Source of the DNA: Symbiodinium natans
Lineage: Eukaryota > Sar > Dinophyceae > Suessiales > Symbiodiniaceae
NCBI GenBank assembly: GCA_905221605.1
Contig: CAJNDS010000132.1
Coordinates: 1 to 64,000 of the forward strand
Reading direction: 5' to 3'
DNA: 64,000 nucleotides
The notes below the pieces were generated by a model that was given only the letters and a program-made list of their open reading frames with translations, had not been told where the DNA came from and made no database searches. Below, in pieces: positions 1 through 10,312 of the stretch. The first letter of the stretch is position 1. Each line of letters starts with the position of its first letter. The position numbers were made by a program, and so were the translations under genes.

Positions 1-700
1 AAATTGGCCAAATCGAGCTGGGGGGGTGGGGTCTGGGGAATCCCCCCCATTTGGAAATAAATAAATTAATTGAATTAATTGAATTAATTGAATTAATTGA
101 ATTAATTGAATTAATTCAATTAATTAAATTAATTCAATTAATTCCACCCCCCCTTTGGAAATAAATGAATTAATTGAATTAATTGAATTAATTGAATTAA
201 TTCAATTAATTCAATTAATTCAATTAATTCAATTAATTCAATTAATTCAACTAATTCAATTAATTCATTTATTTCCAAAGGGGGGGGAGGGGTGGGGGCT
301 GGGGAATCCCCCCCATTTGGAAATAAATGAATTAATTGAATTAATTGAATTAATCGAAATAATTCAACTAATTCAATTAATTCAATTAATTCATTTATTT
401 CCAAAGGGGAGGTGGAATTAATTGAATTAATTGAACTAATTCCAATTAATTCAATTAATTCAATTAATTCAATTAATTCAATTAATTCAATTAATTCAAT
501 TAATTCAATTAATTCAATTAATTCAATTAATTCAATTAATTCAATGAATTCATTTATTTCCAAAGGGGGGGGTTCAATTAATTCAATTTCAATTAATTCA
601 ATTAATTCAACTAATTCAATTAATTCCACCCCCCCCTTTGGAAATAAATGAATTAATTGAATTAATTGATTAAATTCATTAAATTCCAGGGGGAAAGTGG
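1..700. repeat. AT-rich 9-bp tandem repeat forming several hairpins
   Basis: The unit AATTAATTG runs for several copies and then flips to its complement CAATTAATT, so each block is a long inverted repeat. At least four blocks are visible, and most are bounded by TTTGGAAATAAATGAATT on one side, its complement on the other, and runs of 5-8 C or G. The translated 'IELIEL' and 'INSINS' peptides are by-products of the repeat. The block design (G/C-run, TTTGG end, palindromic core) resembles fold-back elements, but I see no target duplications. Confidence 0.85.
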
Positions 701-959
701 AAATTAAGGAATTTAATGAATTAAATTCTGTTTGTGCAACCCTACAGGACCTAAAATAGGGTCTATTTGGAACATGGCTCTTGTGAATAAGTATACGTTT
801 TGGGGCCTGTTTTCCTCTTGTAAATACGATTCCCAGCTTCCAAATAGACCCTATTTAAGCTGCACACGGGGGGGCGGGGGGTTAACCCTTAAAACCTTTC
901 AACACAAAACCTAAACCATAAACAACCCGAAACCCCAAAACCAAACCCAAACCACACCA

Positions 960-998
<39 letters not shown>

Positions 999-1515
999 GG
1001 GGAGCACTGGACCATTTATGGATATGAATATGTATATGTAGATGCAGATGTAGATGTACATGTATATGTGCAGCAATATACGAATAGAATAGCAGAGTCA
1101 GGCAAAAAAACAAGTATTGAAATATATTTCGGTATACGGATATAACAGCATAAGAACATATCAAGATGTAGGTCTAATAATCTTTTTGAATAAATAAATA
1201 TACATATATATATATATACATATGAATATGAATATGAATATACATATAAATTGAAACAGAAATATAAATATGAATGAAAATGGTAAAACAAAAACAAAAT
1301 AAAAATGAACATGGAATGATCATGTAAATATAAATAAATAAATAAATATAAATAAAAATGTAAATAAATAAATAAATAAATATATATATATATATATATG
1401 TTCGCCCTACCCTGCGCGGGTGATCCGCGGTGATCCAGCACACAGCCTGGGCAGGGGGCGCTGTCTGCGAGCCGTACGAGCCGTACGGGTACCTGAGGGC
1501 TTGGGGCTCGGAGCG
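701..1515. repeat. Low-complexity stretch: poly-G and TA-rich microsatellites
   Basis: After a short unique stretch (730-880) with two copies of an AATAGACCCTATTT-like motif in inverted orientation, there is a run of about 36 G (961-996), then TATATG and TAAATA microsatellites from about 1016 to 1400. ORFs here are microsatellite translations (runs of Y, I and H). I see no supported gene. Confidence 0.75.
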
Positions 1516-1645
1516 GAAGGCTTAGGGTTTAGGGTTTAGGGTTTAGGGTTGAGGGTTTAGGGTTTAGGGTTTAGGGTTTGGGGTTTAGGGTTTAGGGTTT
1601 AGTGTTTAGGGCTTAGTGTTTAGGGTTTAGGGTTTAGGGTTCAGG
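1516..1645 (+). repeat. Interstitial telomere-type array, TTTAGGG orientation
   Basis: About 18 units of TTTAGGG with substituted units (TTGGGG, TTAGTGT, GTTGAGG). It is followed by unique sequence after TTCAG at about 1643, which could be a splice acceptor into a short open stretch (frame VEEVQAGRTGPESALKR), unconfirmed. Confidence 0.9.
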
Positions 1646-2237
1646 GTGGAAGAGGTTCAAGCCGGCAGGACGGGTCCTGAGAGTGCCCTCAAAAGGGGGA
1701 CCCGCATAGGAAGACCCCTTTGTCTGGGTAGGTCTGAGGATGCCTCTCCCCCCAAACCCCCAACCCCCAAACCCCCAACAAACCGCAAACTCTCAGGCCG
1801 GCGCTGTACGGAGGGCGAAATGAGTGGCACAGGAGAGGGCAGGGCCTGAGATGGTCTTGACAGAATTTGGGGCTCTGAGCCCTGGGGGTGCGCTGGGTGC
1901 TCTGACTATGTGTATGGGAGCGCATCACTTATGCACGGCTCATCTAGGGTTTAGGGTTTAAGGTTGGTTTAAGGTCTATGGTTGCCGCTGCTGTTGTTTT
2001 GGCTGCTGTTCTGGTGGCAGCTTTACTTCTTGCAGTTCTACACTGTATCCAATGATCATCAACCTTAATCATCTCCTGGGCTCAAGTAGGACTTGAAGAG
2101 CATAGCGGCACCCCCCGAGACAGAGCCCCCAAATAGCAGGATCCCCCCATAATCAGGACCCCAAGAAGGCAGTACCCCTAAATTCGGAAACCCCTAAGTA
2201 GGGCGTGGTTTCGACGCGTTTTGGTGAGGCTAAGCAC
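1646..2237. other. Mixed unique sequence, no firm gene
   Basis: Around 1978 a + strand ATG opens a 25-residue hydrophobic peptide (start MVAAAVVLAAVLVAALLL). The opposite strand of the same bases reads as a hydrophilic C-terminal exon (VELQEVKLPPEQQPKQQQ, stop at about 1978). Only one can be right and I cannot choose. Near 2150-2196 there is a partial family-G element (motif ATTCGGAAACCCCTAAG). Confidence 0.35.
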
Positions 2238-2296
2238 TTGGCACTTTGACCGTAGCCGCTCTGGATGTAGCCGCTCTGGCCATAACCGCTGGGGCC
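2238..2296 (-). CDS. Candidate internal exon, Gly-Tyr-Gln-Ser repeats
   Basis: Between a CTCACAG acceptor and an AA|GTGCTTAG donor the minus strand encodes GPSGYGQSGYIQSGYGQSAK. The YGQSGY repeats are typical of low-complexity, prion-like segments of RNA-binding proteins, but 20 residues do not define a family. No neighbouring exon was linked with confidence. Confidence 0.5.
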
Positions 2297-2477
2297 CTGT
2301 GAGCAAACCAGACTAGGCTTTACAAGGGGAGGTAGAGAGGCTGTAAAGGGGTAAGAGCCTAACACCAATGGGACAAAAGTGGTACCCGCAGAGGCGGGCA
2401 CGGGGGGTTCCCAGGTTTAGGCAGTAGGGGCGGGTCTGGGAACCTAAGGCGAGCAGGGTTTGGGGTTTCTATGCTTA

Positions 2478-2545
2478 AACCCTAAACCCTAATCTCTAAT
2501 CTCAAAACCCTAAACCCTAAACCCTAAACCCTAAAGCCTACTCTC
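2478..2545 (-). repeat. Short CCCTAAA array
   Basis: Several CCCTAAA units with variants (AATCTCTAAT, CTCAAAACCC). The following bases (from about 2570, after CTTTAAG) are open on + (frame KISSGFEDCTPSGVQVP) up to the TATATG microsatellite at 2690-2745. This is a possible exon that I could not join to others. Confidence 0.75.
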
Positions 2546-2684
2546 AAAACCCTAAAAAACACTTTAAGATCAGCTCGGGGTTTGAGGACTGCACCCCTTC
2601 AGGTGTTCAAGTACCAAGGATCTCCCCATTGCAGAAGTTTCATGCCTGCGGGGGTTGGCCCGATGTTTCGCCGACTCTCCATAC

Positions 2685-2721
<37 letters not shown>

Positions 2722-2954
2722 GATGTATATGTATATATATATATATGGATGTTGATTGCTTTTTTGATTCTATTCTGAAACAAAATAGAGTGTAACATAG
2801 GATAAAATCATGCAATATAACATGATATGATGCCATGTAATGGAATATCACGCACCGTAGTACGAGACAGCATATACCACCTATAACAAGTAATAGAACA
2901 TACACAGATCATGTGGCAAAACATATAACATAACATACTGCAATCAAGATGCAA

Positions 2955-3065
2955 CTTGGTAGCCCAGTAACCATATCATAATCAGGGCACCCTTTTTGGG
3001 TTGTTTATTTTATAAGGGAACCTTGAACCAAAAAAAGGGAGAAAGTGTACCTTCGGGCTACCAAG
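2955..3065. mobile_element. Family A MITE (TIR CTTGGTAGCCC)
   Basis: A 111-bp element with terminal inverted repeats CTTGGTAGCCC...GGGCTACCAAG and a palindromic interior. Other copies lie at 42690-42765, 43891-43973 and, interrupted, 54395-54630. There is no coding capacity, so it is non-autonomous. It sits just upstream of the exon at 3114, probably in an intron or 5' flank. Confidence 0.85.
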
Positions 3066-3113
3066 GCAATGTAACATAGCACATTGCACACATTGACGGC
3101 ATGATCGTTTCAG

Positions 3114-3554
3114 GACTCTGAGCATGCAGAACTGGACTCTTTGATGCCCTAAACACCGAGCTCTTGATGCACCCCCGCCCGCACCATGCACTGCAACCCC
3201 TATTTCCTAAACCCTAAGCCCTAAACCCTAAACCTTCACCCTAAACCCTAAACCCTGAACCCTGAATCCTAAGCCCTAAACTAGACCCTTGTCCCTGACC
3301 AGAGGTGGGACGAAGCATCCGAACAAATGTCCTCCATCACCCACGCGAAAGCCACCAAGCTGGACCAGTCAACTCCTGAACCTGAACCCGGGGTTTAGGG
3401 TTTAGGGTTTCGGGTTTCGGGTTTAGGGTCTACCCTAAAGCCTTGCACCCCTCGAAACCCCCAAAGAACCAAGCCTGAGGGGGAGCCTGAGAATATCCTT
3501 GCGCAGCGTCAAACTCCTGGCAATGATGCGGTTCTGCCTATGCTGGCTACCTGA
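3114..3554 (+). CDS. Three-exon gene model, 3' end of an unknown protein
   Basis: Exons 3114-3145, 3305-3392 and 3441-3554. Exon 1 follows TTTCAG and reads DSEHAELDSLM, splitting its last codon at a GC donor (GCCCTAAAC). Exon 2 begins after CCAGAG with WDEASEQMSSITHAKATK and ends ...PEPEPG at a GTTTAGGG donor. Exon 3 starts after CTAAAG with PCTPRNPQRTKPEGEPEN and stops at TGA. All phases agree. The second intron (3393-3440, 48 bp) is just TTTAGGG repeats and variants. The peptide is hydrophilic, rich in E/P/T/K, with no recognised domain. The 5' end was not found. Frame choice for exon 1 (32 nt) is the weakest step. Confidence 0.55.
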
Positions 3555-3816
3555 GCCTATAATATGCACCCTATATGATTACTACATCCCAAGTCCATAT
3601 CATGTATAACTATGTACACATACAAGGATGTTCTCCAACAGCCGGTCTTTGCAAAAGGAACCATCATGTGTAGGGCTGCTCCTCGGTAGGTTGGGAACGT
3701 GCTAGATGTCAACCTTTCGTACCTAAACCGCCCCAAGCCCTAAACCCTAAACCATGAAACCTAAACCCTAAACCCTAAACCCCAAACCACCCCAAGCCCG
3801 AAACAAAACACGCAAC

Positions 3817-3868
3817 GGCCAAGTGCCTTGGCCAGGTCGTTGGCTAGCTGCTGGGCGCGCAGCTCGGC
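3817..3868 (-). CDS. Candidate internal exon, coiled-coil-like
   Basis: The minus strand reads AELRAQQLANDLAKALG between a CTGCAG acceptor, immediately downstream of a long telomere-type array, and a GTTGCGTG donor. Spacing of L and A is helix-like. The + strand of the same bases is also open, so strand is inferred from composition only. Confidence 0.45.
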
Positions 3869-3870
3869 CT

Positions 3871-4010
3871 GCAGGTTTAGGGTTTAGGGTTTAGGGTTTA
3901 GGGTTTAAGGTTTAGGGTTTAGGGTTTAGGGTTTAGGGTTTAGGGTTTAGGGTTTAGGGTTTAGGGTTTAGGGTCTAAAGTTTAGGGTTGAGGGTTTAGG
4001 GTTTAGGGCA
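3871..4010 (+). repeat. Long TTTAGGG array
   Basis: About 17 units, nearly perfect in the middle, degenerating at the right (TTTAAAG, TTGAGGG, CTTAGGGGG). On the minus strand it forms the upstream intron of the exon at 3817-3868. Confidence 0.95.
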
Positions 4011-4019
4011 GCTTAGGGC

Positions 4020-4421
4020 TTTTTCCGGGGCTTAGGGGGCTAAGGATCTGGGGTTTGGGGCAGCTTACCAAAAGCTGTTCTGAAACAGAATAGCCCTGAA
4101 GCCTCCTGCCTCCATGATTCTCGAAGGCTGGAACCATGGGCCCTTAGTATGGTTCCTTACCCTTGTTTAAAGGGAAATAACCAAAGAGATCCGAAGCATG
4201 GGCGCTGATTATGTATACTGTCTATAAGAGTTATATAACAGGGGACCCAAAGTAAGGGCCCAGACTGCGGATGCCCTAGATTCACTGCCAACCTGAAGCC
4301 CTTGCTCTCAACAACCTTAAAAAAACAAAAGGCACGAACTCGATGTTCTTATCTTTTTGATGGAAGTCTCGCCTTCTTCGCTACAGTCCTATTCAAAGCT
4401 ATAGACGGTGGAAGAGACGCA
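4020..4421. other. Unique sequence without a supported gene
   Basis: I see no convincing exon or repeat. A few palindromic stretches (4140-4260, GGGCCC and CTATAAGAG-type motifs) look like decayed short elements. Confidence 0.4.
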
Positions 4422-4613
4422 TCAGCACAAAACGCACAAACGACGGTTTAGGGCCCCTAGGGTGTAGCAAGCGAACTTGGAGTAATCCTTTCCGTCAATG
4501 GTTCGTCCGCTTGGCTTCACTCCACTCTCCAAGTTCACACGTTTCACCTTCATTCCCAAGGCTATGAAATTTCGGAGTTCTTTAGGGCCTCCCCAAACCT
4601 CTACAGATTTCAA
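4422..4613 (-). CDS. Candidate exon, basic protein segment
   Basis: A 63-codon open stretch on minus. The core is protein-like (KVKRVNLESGVKPSGRTIDG, then KDYSKFACYTLG). It probably begins at an AG in the first third (ATTTCATAG) and ends at a GC donor (GGG|GCCCTAAACC), the same donor form seen in other models here. The product is not recognised. The upstream minus stretch 4661-4846 may hold another exon (open in two frames, donor GTAAGAACC near 4668). Confidence 0.5.
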   Translation of the reverse strand: MKSVEVWGGPKELRNFIALGMKVKRVNLESGVKPSGRTIDGKDYSKFACYTLGALNRRLCVLC

Positions 4614-5035
4614 AAACCCTAAAACTTAAGCCCTCAACTGCTCTGAATGTATTCAGGTTCTTACAACACACCCCAAGCCCTCCGAATGGCATTGTAACAG
4701 GACACAGCGGATGAGCTTGCATCTATCCAGCAGAAGTGCCGCTGGAGGCTCATATGCATCCTGGCCCATGCCACCGGCACTCCCTGAGCCCTAAACATAC
4801 ACGAGAACCGTACAACAAGCCCTGTGCCCGAAACTCTAAAGCCCAAACCCTAAGCCCCTAAGCCAGAAACTTTGTGCTTGGGAAGGTTCCTCAACCATCT
4901 TGGATTTGAGGGGGGCTAAAAGGTTAGGACCGCCCGAAGTAGAGGGAACAACCCCCGTAACTTTGCCGGTGCCAGGGGACTCAGGAAACGTAGGAAAACT
5001 TAAATCTATAGGGTTTAGTGTTTAGGGTTCAGGGT

Positions 5036-5170
5036 TTAGGGCTCAGGGTTCCGGTTCAGCCTGAAAGCCCTGAACCCTTAAGAACCCCAAACGAAGAGCC
5101 GCCTCCTCGATCCTCTGCTTACTGGGCGAACTTGCCTGGGATGTGATCGTACGTAGGGGGCTTGATACAT
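5036..5170 (+). CDS. Weak candidate exon
   Basis: After AAACGAAG the + strand is open (frame EEPPPRSSAYWANLPG) to GTGATCG or GTACGTAGG donors near 5145-5153. Two frames are possible and no partner exon was joined. Confidence 0.3.
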
Positions 5171-5195
5171 ACTCTATAAAACGTAAAAATCAGTA

Positions 5196-5238
5196 TGTCT
5201 AAATAAATAAATAAATAAATGAATGAATGAATGAATGA

Positions 5239-5269
<31 letters not shown>

Positions 5270-5690
5270 AGTATATAGATATATGTCCGTATACATGCAC
5301 TTTATATGTGTGAAAAGCTAACATATGACAGAACGAATACACACACACACACACTGATATATATATATATATATATGTATATGTATATGTATATATCTGT
5401 ATATATATGTATATATCTGTATATATCTGTATATATCTGTATATATCTGTATATATCTGTATATATCTGTATATATACATACATACATATATATATATAT
5501 ATGTATATATATATACATATATATGTATGTATATATATATATCAACTACATGTATTAATCAAACAACATAAATATGAATCTAGATAAATAGAAATATAAA
5601 TCAATGCACATATGAAATAGACTAGTATACATGTATATACATACGTATATAGTATAATTTGTATACTATAATATAAAGCCAAGGTTTAGA
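5196..5690. repeat. TA-rich microsatellite block
   Basis: TAAA, GAAT, TA, CA and ATATCTGTAT units in succession; the last repeats about eight times between 5390 and 5475. ORFs on both strands here (runs of Y, I, H, S) are repeat translations. Confidence 0.9.
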
Positions 5691-5839
5691 GGCTAGGGTA
5701 ACCCCTAAACAATCAAACGGCGCCGCCCCTCCCCCCCTCTTTCCTCTCCAAACTACACCTACAACACTTGGCACCCTGATCCTAAACCTCAAGATGCTAA
5801 AATCTTATACCCTAAGCCCCAGATTAAAAATCCCTAAAC

Positions 5840-5903
5840 CCTGCACTGGGTCCGTTACCACCTGCACTTCGCGCGCGCTGCGCTCCCAGTCCTCCAAAAA
5901 AGG
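5840..5903 (-). CDS. Candidate internal exon with a telomere-type donor
   Basis: After CGGCAG the minus strand reads PFLEDWERSAREVQVVTDPV and ends G|GTTTAGGG, so the splice donor would be the repeat itself. The + strand is also open here, so strand is uncertain. Confidence 0.4.
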
Positions 5904-5934
5904 CTGCCGCGTGGAGGTTTGTGTGGCTTTGGTT

Positions 5935-6130
5935 TAGGGTTAAGGGGTCTAGGGGTTTAGGGTTTTTAGGGGTTTAGTGGTTTAGGTGTTAGGGGTTTAG
6001 GGGTTTAAGTGTTTAGGTGTTTAGGGGGTTTCAGGGGCTTGGAGGTGTGGGATTAAGGTGTTCTCGGATAACAGGGTTTTCGGGGCTTGGGGCATATGGG
6101 TTTAGGGTTTAGGGCTGAGGGTTCACGCTT
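5935..6130 (+). repeat. Degenerate G-strand telomere-type repeats
   Basis: Units vary between TTTAGGG, TTTAGGGG, TTTAAGTG and TTTAGGTG, often with an extra G. Confidence 0.8.
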
Positions 6131-6189
6131 TAGGGCTTGCTTCTGGTTTGAGAGCTGCGGCTGTAGGACTTAGGCCCTTCCCTGCAAAG

Positions 6190-7087
6190 CCAAGCCATCC
6201 AAAGCCAACGAAGATACAGAAGCACGCGCCAGCGCCCCACCAAGCCTACCACAAACCACCGAACTCCCTAAACACCCACGAACGTTCTCAACCAAGGCCC
6301 CGAACATACAAAACCCCGCCCCACCAAACCCTAAACCCTAAACCCTAGTCACTGAAAGAGCTGCAGCATCAAAACTGTTAAACTTGACCTGCTGAGCAAG
6401 TTACAATGAAACGGCTAGGTAGTAAATAGCGTGGCTTCCTTGTTGCGGCAACTTACTCCCCAAACCCTAAACCCTAAACCCGAAACGCTAAAGTTCCTAC
6501 ATCACCCTAAGCCCTACAGAAAAGCCCCTCCTCTTGAGACCCCTTGAGCTTGACCAGGTCAAGATCGTCTTCGCCATCGAAACTTACCTGGCTGTGTTTT
6601 GTGTTTAAAGGGACTTTAGGGTTTAGGGTTTGGGGTTTAGGGTTCTTGGGCTGAGAGTTTAGAACCTTGGGGCTTTTGGGGTTTGAGGTTCTTGATTTGA
6701 AGAGCTAGGGGAGGCAAGTTGTAGAAACTTGAGGCAAAGTAGCTTGTTCGTTTTACGGCTGTTTTGAAATTCGGAGTTTCAGATTCACAACTTGGATGGT
6801 TTTGGGAGGCTTGCCGGCGAGTCCTGCGGTCTTTGCGAGAACTTGAAGGCTAACCGCCAAACGACCTGCGTAGGTCAGAGATGAAGTTAGAAACCCCCCC
6901 CCCCCCCCCTCCCCATAGTGCAGGGCAGGGCGCCTTCTTTGTTAGAATGGGTGTTGCGGGACGTTCTTGTGGGACGTTCCTCTTGAAGTTTTTTCGGATG
7001 ACACTGGAAAATATTCATACGGAGTCGTCGTTGAGGCTCCTGTTTCAGTCTCTGGGTGAAGTTGAAGGACATCCATCCACGAAGTGA
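6190..7087 (+). CDS. Five-exon gene model, unknown protein
   Basis: Exons 6190-6296, 6359-6395, 6520-6593, 6783-6848 and 6929-7087 (stop TGA). They read in turn KPSKANEDTEARASAPPSLP..., SCSIKTVKLDLL, KPLLLRPLELDQVKIVFAIE..., IHNLDGFGRLAGESCGLCEN and GAFFVRMGVAGRSCGTFLLK...EGHPSTK. Donors are GC (GCCCCG, GCAAGT), GT (GTGTTTTG) and GC (GCTAACC); acceptors are AAAG, TACAG, TTTCAG and GGCAG, the last after a C/T tract. All phases agree. Introns 1 to 3 contain telomere-type repeats. The C-terminal part is rich in F, L and E and looks folded; there is no recognised domain. Part of exon 3 is also open on the minus strand. The 5' end is not found. Confidence 0.6.
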
Positions 7088-7221
7088 AAGCACAGTGAAA
7101 GCCCTTAAGGTCCCGCTACAGCCTTGTGTGGATGCAATTGCAGCTTCAGGGACTATAGGGATTTGGTGGTTAGGAGTTGTTGGGGGATGTCACTAGGGCC
7201 TTTGACGTCAAGAGATTTCGG

Positions 7222-7309
7222 CTTGAGGTTCATTTATAAGCCCCTTAAGTGCCGTAATATGGTTATAAGCACCGTTACAACTGGTGTATAAGTACCATGA
7301 ACCTCCAAG
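7222..7309. mobile_element. Family D MITE (ends CTTGGAGGTTCA)
   Basis: It starts CTTGAGGTTCATTTATAAG and ends TACCATGAACCTCCAAG, an inverted repeat. Other copies are at 28858-28979 and 39597-39734. Non-coding. Confidence 0.75.
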
Positions 7310-7316
7310 TAGAGGT

Positions 7317-7574
7317 TTACGCGTTAGGTGCCCGCCCCTGAATCGCAAGCCCTTGACCCTTAGCTTCGTGCAAGCGGCCTTCTTCCTTGCCGGATTCGAT
7401 GACGACTGCAGGACAAGGCGCAGATGAGTTGCTTAGGATAGTGATCACGATCCCTAGCACTCCAAGCGTACAAATGCCTACTTGGCTGCTAAGAAGTCTA
7501 CAAATATCACCTACAACCCGCCCGCTCCCCCCACCTATCAATTTGCATTTTGGTTGGGCCTCAGCAACTGTCAC
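7317..7574 (-). CDS. Candidate terminal exon, unknown protein
   Basis: An 85-codon minus-strand open frame. Its last third (VIESGKEEGRLHEAKGQGLA) follows a CCTGCAG acceptor and looks most protein-like. The first part is hydrophobic (LGVLGIVITIL). The + strand is also open over part of it. Product unknown. Confidence 0.4.
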   Translation of the reverse strand: MTVAEAQPKCKLIGGGSGRVVGDICRLLSSQVGICTLGVLGIVITILSNSSAPCPAVVIESGKEEGRLHEAKGQGLAIQGRAPNA

Positions 7575-7592
7575 TGGACGTATAAAATCTCG

Positions 7593-7919
<327 letters not shown>

Positions 7920-8011
7920 ATTTAGGTCTGTCTTGAACGCATTCTCCCCGTCTTGTTCTCATACCTCTCAAGCCGAGGCTTGTTTTGTGCTGTGCTCTCG
8001 GGTGACTTTCA

Positions 8012-8310
8012 GGGCAAGGGTTTAGGGTTTAGGTTTAGGGTTTAGGGTTTAGGGTTTAGGGTTTAGGGTTTAGGGTTTAGGGTTTAGGGTTTAGGGTTTA
8101 GGGTTTAGGGTTGAGGGGAGGTTCGGGGTCTCAGATGGTGTGCCGCACACGTAACCGACACATCTGTGAAGTGCTTGGTACGGTCAAAGGCATAGGCTCG
8201 CGGGTCCACTCATAGAGGAGCGGGTCGCATTAGCCACGAGCCAACAGGGAGGGAACGAGGGTTTAGGGTTTAGGGTTTAGGGTTTAGGGTTTAGGGTTTA
8301 GGGGGGGTTT
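8012..8310 (+). repeat. Two TTTAGGG arrays
   Basis: Array 8012-8113 has about 14 near-perfect units; a second lies at 8260-8306. The 145 bases between them (8114-8259) are unique; I found no convincing exon there. Confidence 0.95.
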
Positions 8311-8614
8311 GCACTGCTCTTCTACAACTTCTGGTTCTTCTGCCGAAATATGCCTAAATCAAAGCCCCTGCTTGTATGCCGTGCGTATCATTCTCCATTC
8401 AGCCCTGCAAACCTGAAAACCCTCGAGCCTAAACCCTAGAAACCTAAAACCCTGAAAAGCAAACACCCCTGCTGGCAGTACAGCCCCCAACACCTGCCCT
8501 ACACCTCTAAGTCCAATTAAACCCTAAACACTATGAATCCTTAAGCCCGCAAGCCCATAAAGACCCTAAACCCTAAACCCTCAACCCGAAACCCTAAACC
8601 CTACCACAAACGAC

Positions 8615-8719
8615 CTGCTTCGCCGGGCCCCGGGCATAAACCCAGTAGGCCAACGCCGCGATTGCGGCGACGAGGGCCAGGCCCAAGACAACCAGCCAGG
8701 TCTGCGCAAAGATCTGCAT
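8615..8719 (-). CDS. Candidate exon encoding a transmembrane helix
   Basis: The minus strand starts ATG directly after a CCCTAAA array and reads MQIFAQTWLVVLGLALVAAI, continuing AALAYWVYARGPAKQ to a CAG|GTCGTTTG donor. A 20-residue hydrophobic span followed by R/K is a clear membrane segment or signal anchor. The start could instead be internal, with TATGCAG as acceptor (exon from 8713). Confidence 0.55.
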
Positions 8720-9040
8720 AGGGTTTAGGGTGTAGGGATGTCTATATGTATTGTATTTGTGTATGTGCATGTCTATGTGTATGCAGGGCTTGAGGCTGGG
8801 AGTTAGAACCTAAGATTGAGGGCTTCTGCCTTGGGATCCGGGACAAGTTAGGTGTACTTGTAGCACCTTGAAACGGGGATGTGAAGGATAAACGTCAAGT
8901 GCACCAAGTACCTCGAGAGCCCATTCTCAGTCAAAGCTAACGTCTTCTAGGCTTTAGGGTTTCGGGCCCTTCTCCAGGCCCTGCAAGTCTGAACTCTAAA
9001 GCTCGGCGTGGAACACATGCCCCAAGCCAGAAACAAACCC

Positions 9041-9083
9041 TAAACCCTAAACCCTAAACCCTAAACCCTAAACCCTAAACCCT
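9041..9083 (-). repeat. CCCTAAA array
   Basis: Six to seven units just upstream of the exon at 9108, within its candidate upstream intron. Confidence 0.9.
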
Positions 9084-9107
9084 GTAAACAAAGTGGCACT
9101 TTCAAAG

Positions 9108-9355
9108 GGAACAGATTCCAGCCACCCCTGCGAAGCCTGGAAGTGGTTGTGCGATGTAGCCTTTCAGGTGAGAGAAGCGGTTTAGGGGCTTTTTAGGGCG
9201 TTTTAGGGTTTAGGGTTTAGGGTTTAGGGTTTAGGGTGAGCTGGGCTCGGGGTTTTAAGTAGGGCTTGTCGGAGGATGGGGTGGAAAACACAAAGGCTTC
9301 CCGGCATCGACATCCAAAAGCCACCCGGGCCGTGGGCGCTCCCTGTTGGTGCTGA
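9108..9355 (+). CDS. Two-exon gene model, 3' end of an unknown protein
   Basis: Exon 9108-9167 follows TTTCAAAG and reads GTDSSHPCEAWKWLCDVAFQ, ending at a consensus CAG|GTGAGA donor. Exon 9263-9355 follows AAGTAG and reads GLSEDGVENTKASRHRHPKA..., stopping at TGA. Both junctions are in phase 0. The intron 9168-9262 carries a TTTAGGG array. Three Trp/Cys-rich residues in exon 1 and a basic tail in exon 2 are the only features; the family is unknown. Confidence 0.55.
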
Positions 9356-9469
9356 CACACGGTTTGGGGAATAAACCTTGAACTCACAAAAGCTCGAAGC
9401 CCTAAATACAAGTACTACCCCCAAACAACACACAACTCCCAAACTCCCCCAAAACCCTAAACCCCAAAC

Positions 9470-10150
9470 CCCAAACCCCAAACCCTAAACCCCAAACCCT
9501 AACCCCAAACCCTAAACCCTAAACCCCAAACCCCAAACCCTAAACCTTCAAAGAGGAGGCCGGCCTTTGGGCCTCCGCCTTCCGGGAAGAGGTCGTCCAG
9601 GTTGGACTAGCGCAGGACACGGCCATTAGTGGTCGAAGAACTTTGGGTTTGTTGAAGGGTTGGGGTTTAGGGTTTAGGGTTTAGGGTTTAGGGTTTAGGG
9701 TTTAGGGTTTAGGGTTTAGGGTTTAGGGTTTAGGGTTTAGGGTTTAGGGTTTAGGGTTTAGGGTTTTAGGGTTTAAGGGTTTAGGGTTTTTCAGGTTTTA
9801 GGGTTTGGGGTTTGGGGTTTAGGGTTATGGTTTAGGGTTTAGGGTTTAGGGTTAGGGTTTAGGGTTTAGGGTTTAGGGTTTTAGGTTTAGGGTTTGGGTT
9901 TAGGTTTAGGGTAGGGTGAGGGTTGAGGGTTGAGGGTTTAGGGTTTAGGGTTTAGCGTTTAGGGTTTAGGGTTTCGGGTTTAGGTTTAGTTGAAGGGTTG
10001 GGGTTTAGGGTTTAGGGTTTAGGTTTTAGGGTTTAGGGTTTAGGGTTTGGGGTTTGGGGTTTGGGGTTTAGGGTTTAGGGTTTAGTGAAGGGTTGGGGTT
10101 TAGGGTTTAGGGTTCAGGGTTTAGGGTTGAGGGTTGAGGGTTTAAGGGTT
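9470..10150. repeat. Large telomere-type block with variants
   Basis: A C-strand array (9470-9548, mixing AAACCCT and AAACCCC), about 110 unique bases, then nearly 480 bases of G-strand repeat (9662-10140) in which perfect TTTAGGG gives way to TTTTAGGG, TTTGGGG and TTGAGGG runs. One module (GAAGGGTTGGGGTTTAGGG) recurs at about 9652, 9990 and 10085, showing segmental duplication inside the array. Confidence 0.9.
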
Positions 10151-10235
10151 ACACGGGGTAGGTCGGAACTCTGAAAAAGAAACAGGAACGCCTACAGCAA
10201 ACCGTTTGGGGAAATACCCTAGGGCCTGATTCTCC

Positions 10236-10312
10236 TAATCCCCAAATTACCCAAATTACCCTAATTACCCTAGTTACTCTATTTACCCTAATTACCCTAA
10301 TTACCCTAAACC
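10236..10312. repeat. Short TTACCCTAA tandem repeat
   Basis: About seven units of the 9-mer AATTACCCT, inflated into 'VIRVIRV' in a minus ORF. It may have arisen from telomere-like units. Confidence 0.75.

Noticed and set aside
138-651. ORFs of 79-163 codons (IELIEL, INSINS)
   Set aside because: Pure translation of the 9-bp AATTAATTG repeat; a 9-mer without stops stays open in any length.
882-1443. Overlapping ORFs rich in Y, I, H and P
   Set aside because: Made of poly-G/C and TATATG or TAAATA microsatellites.
5199-5587. Four overlapping ORFs on both strands
   Set aside because: All are translations of TA, CA and ATATCTGTAT microsatellites.
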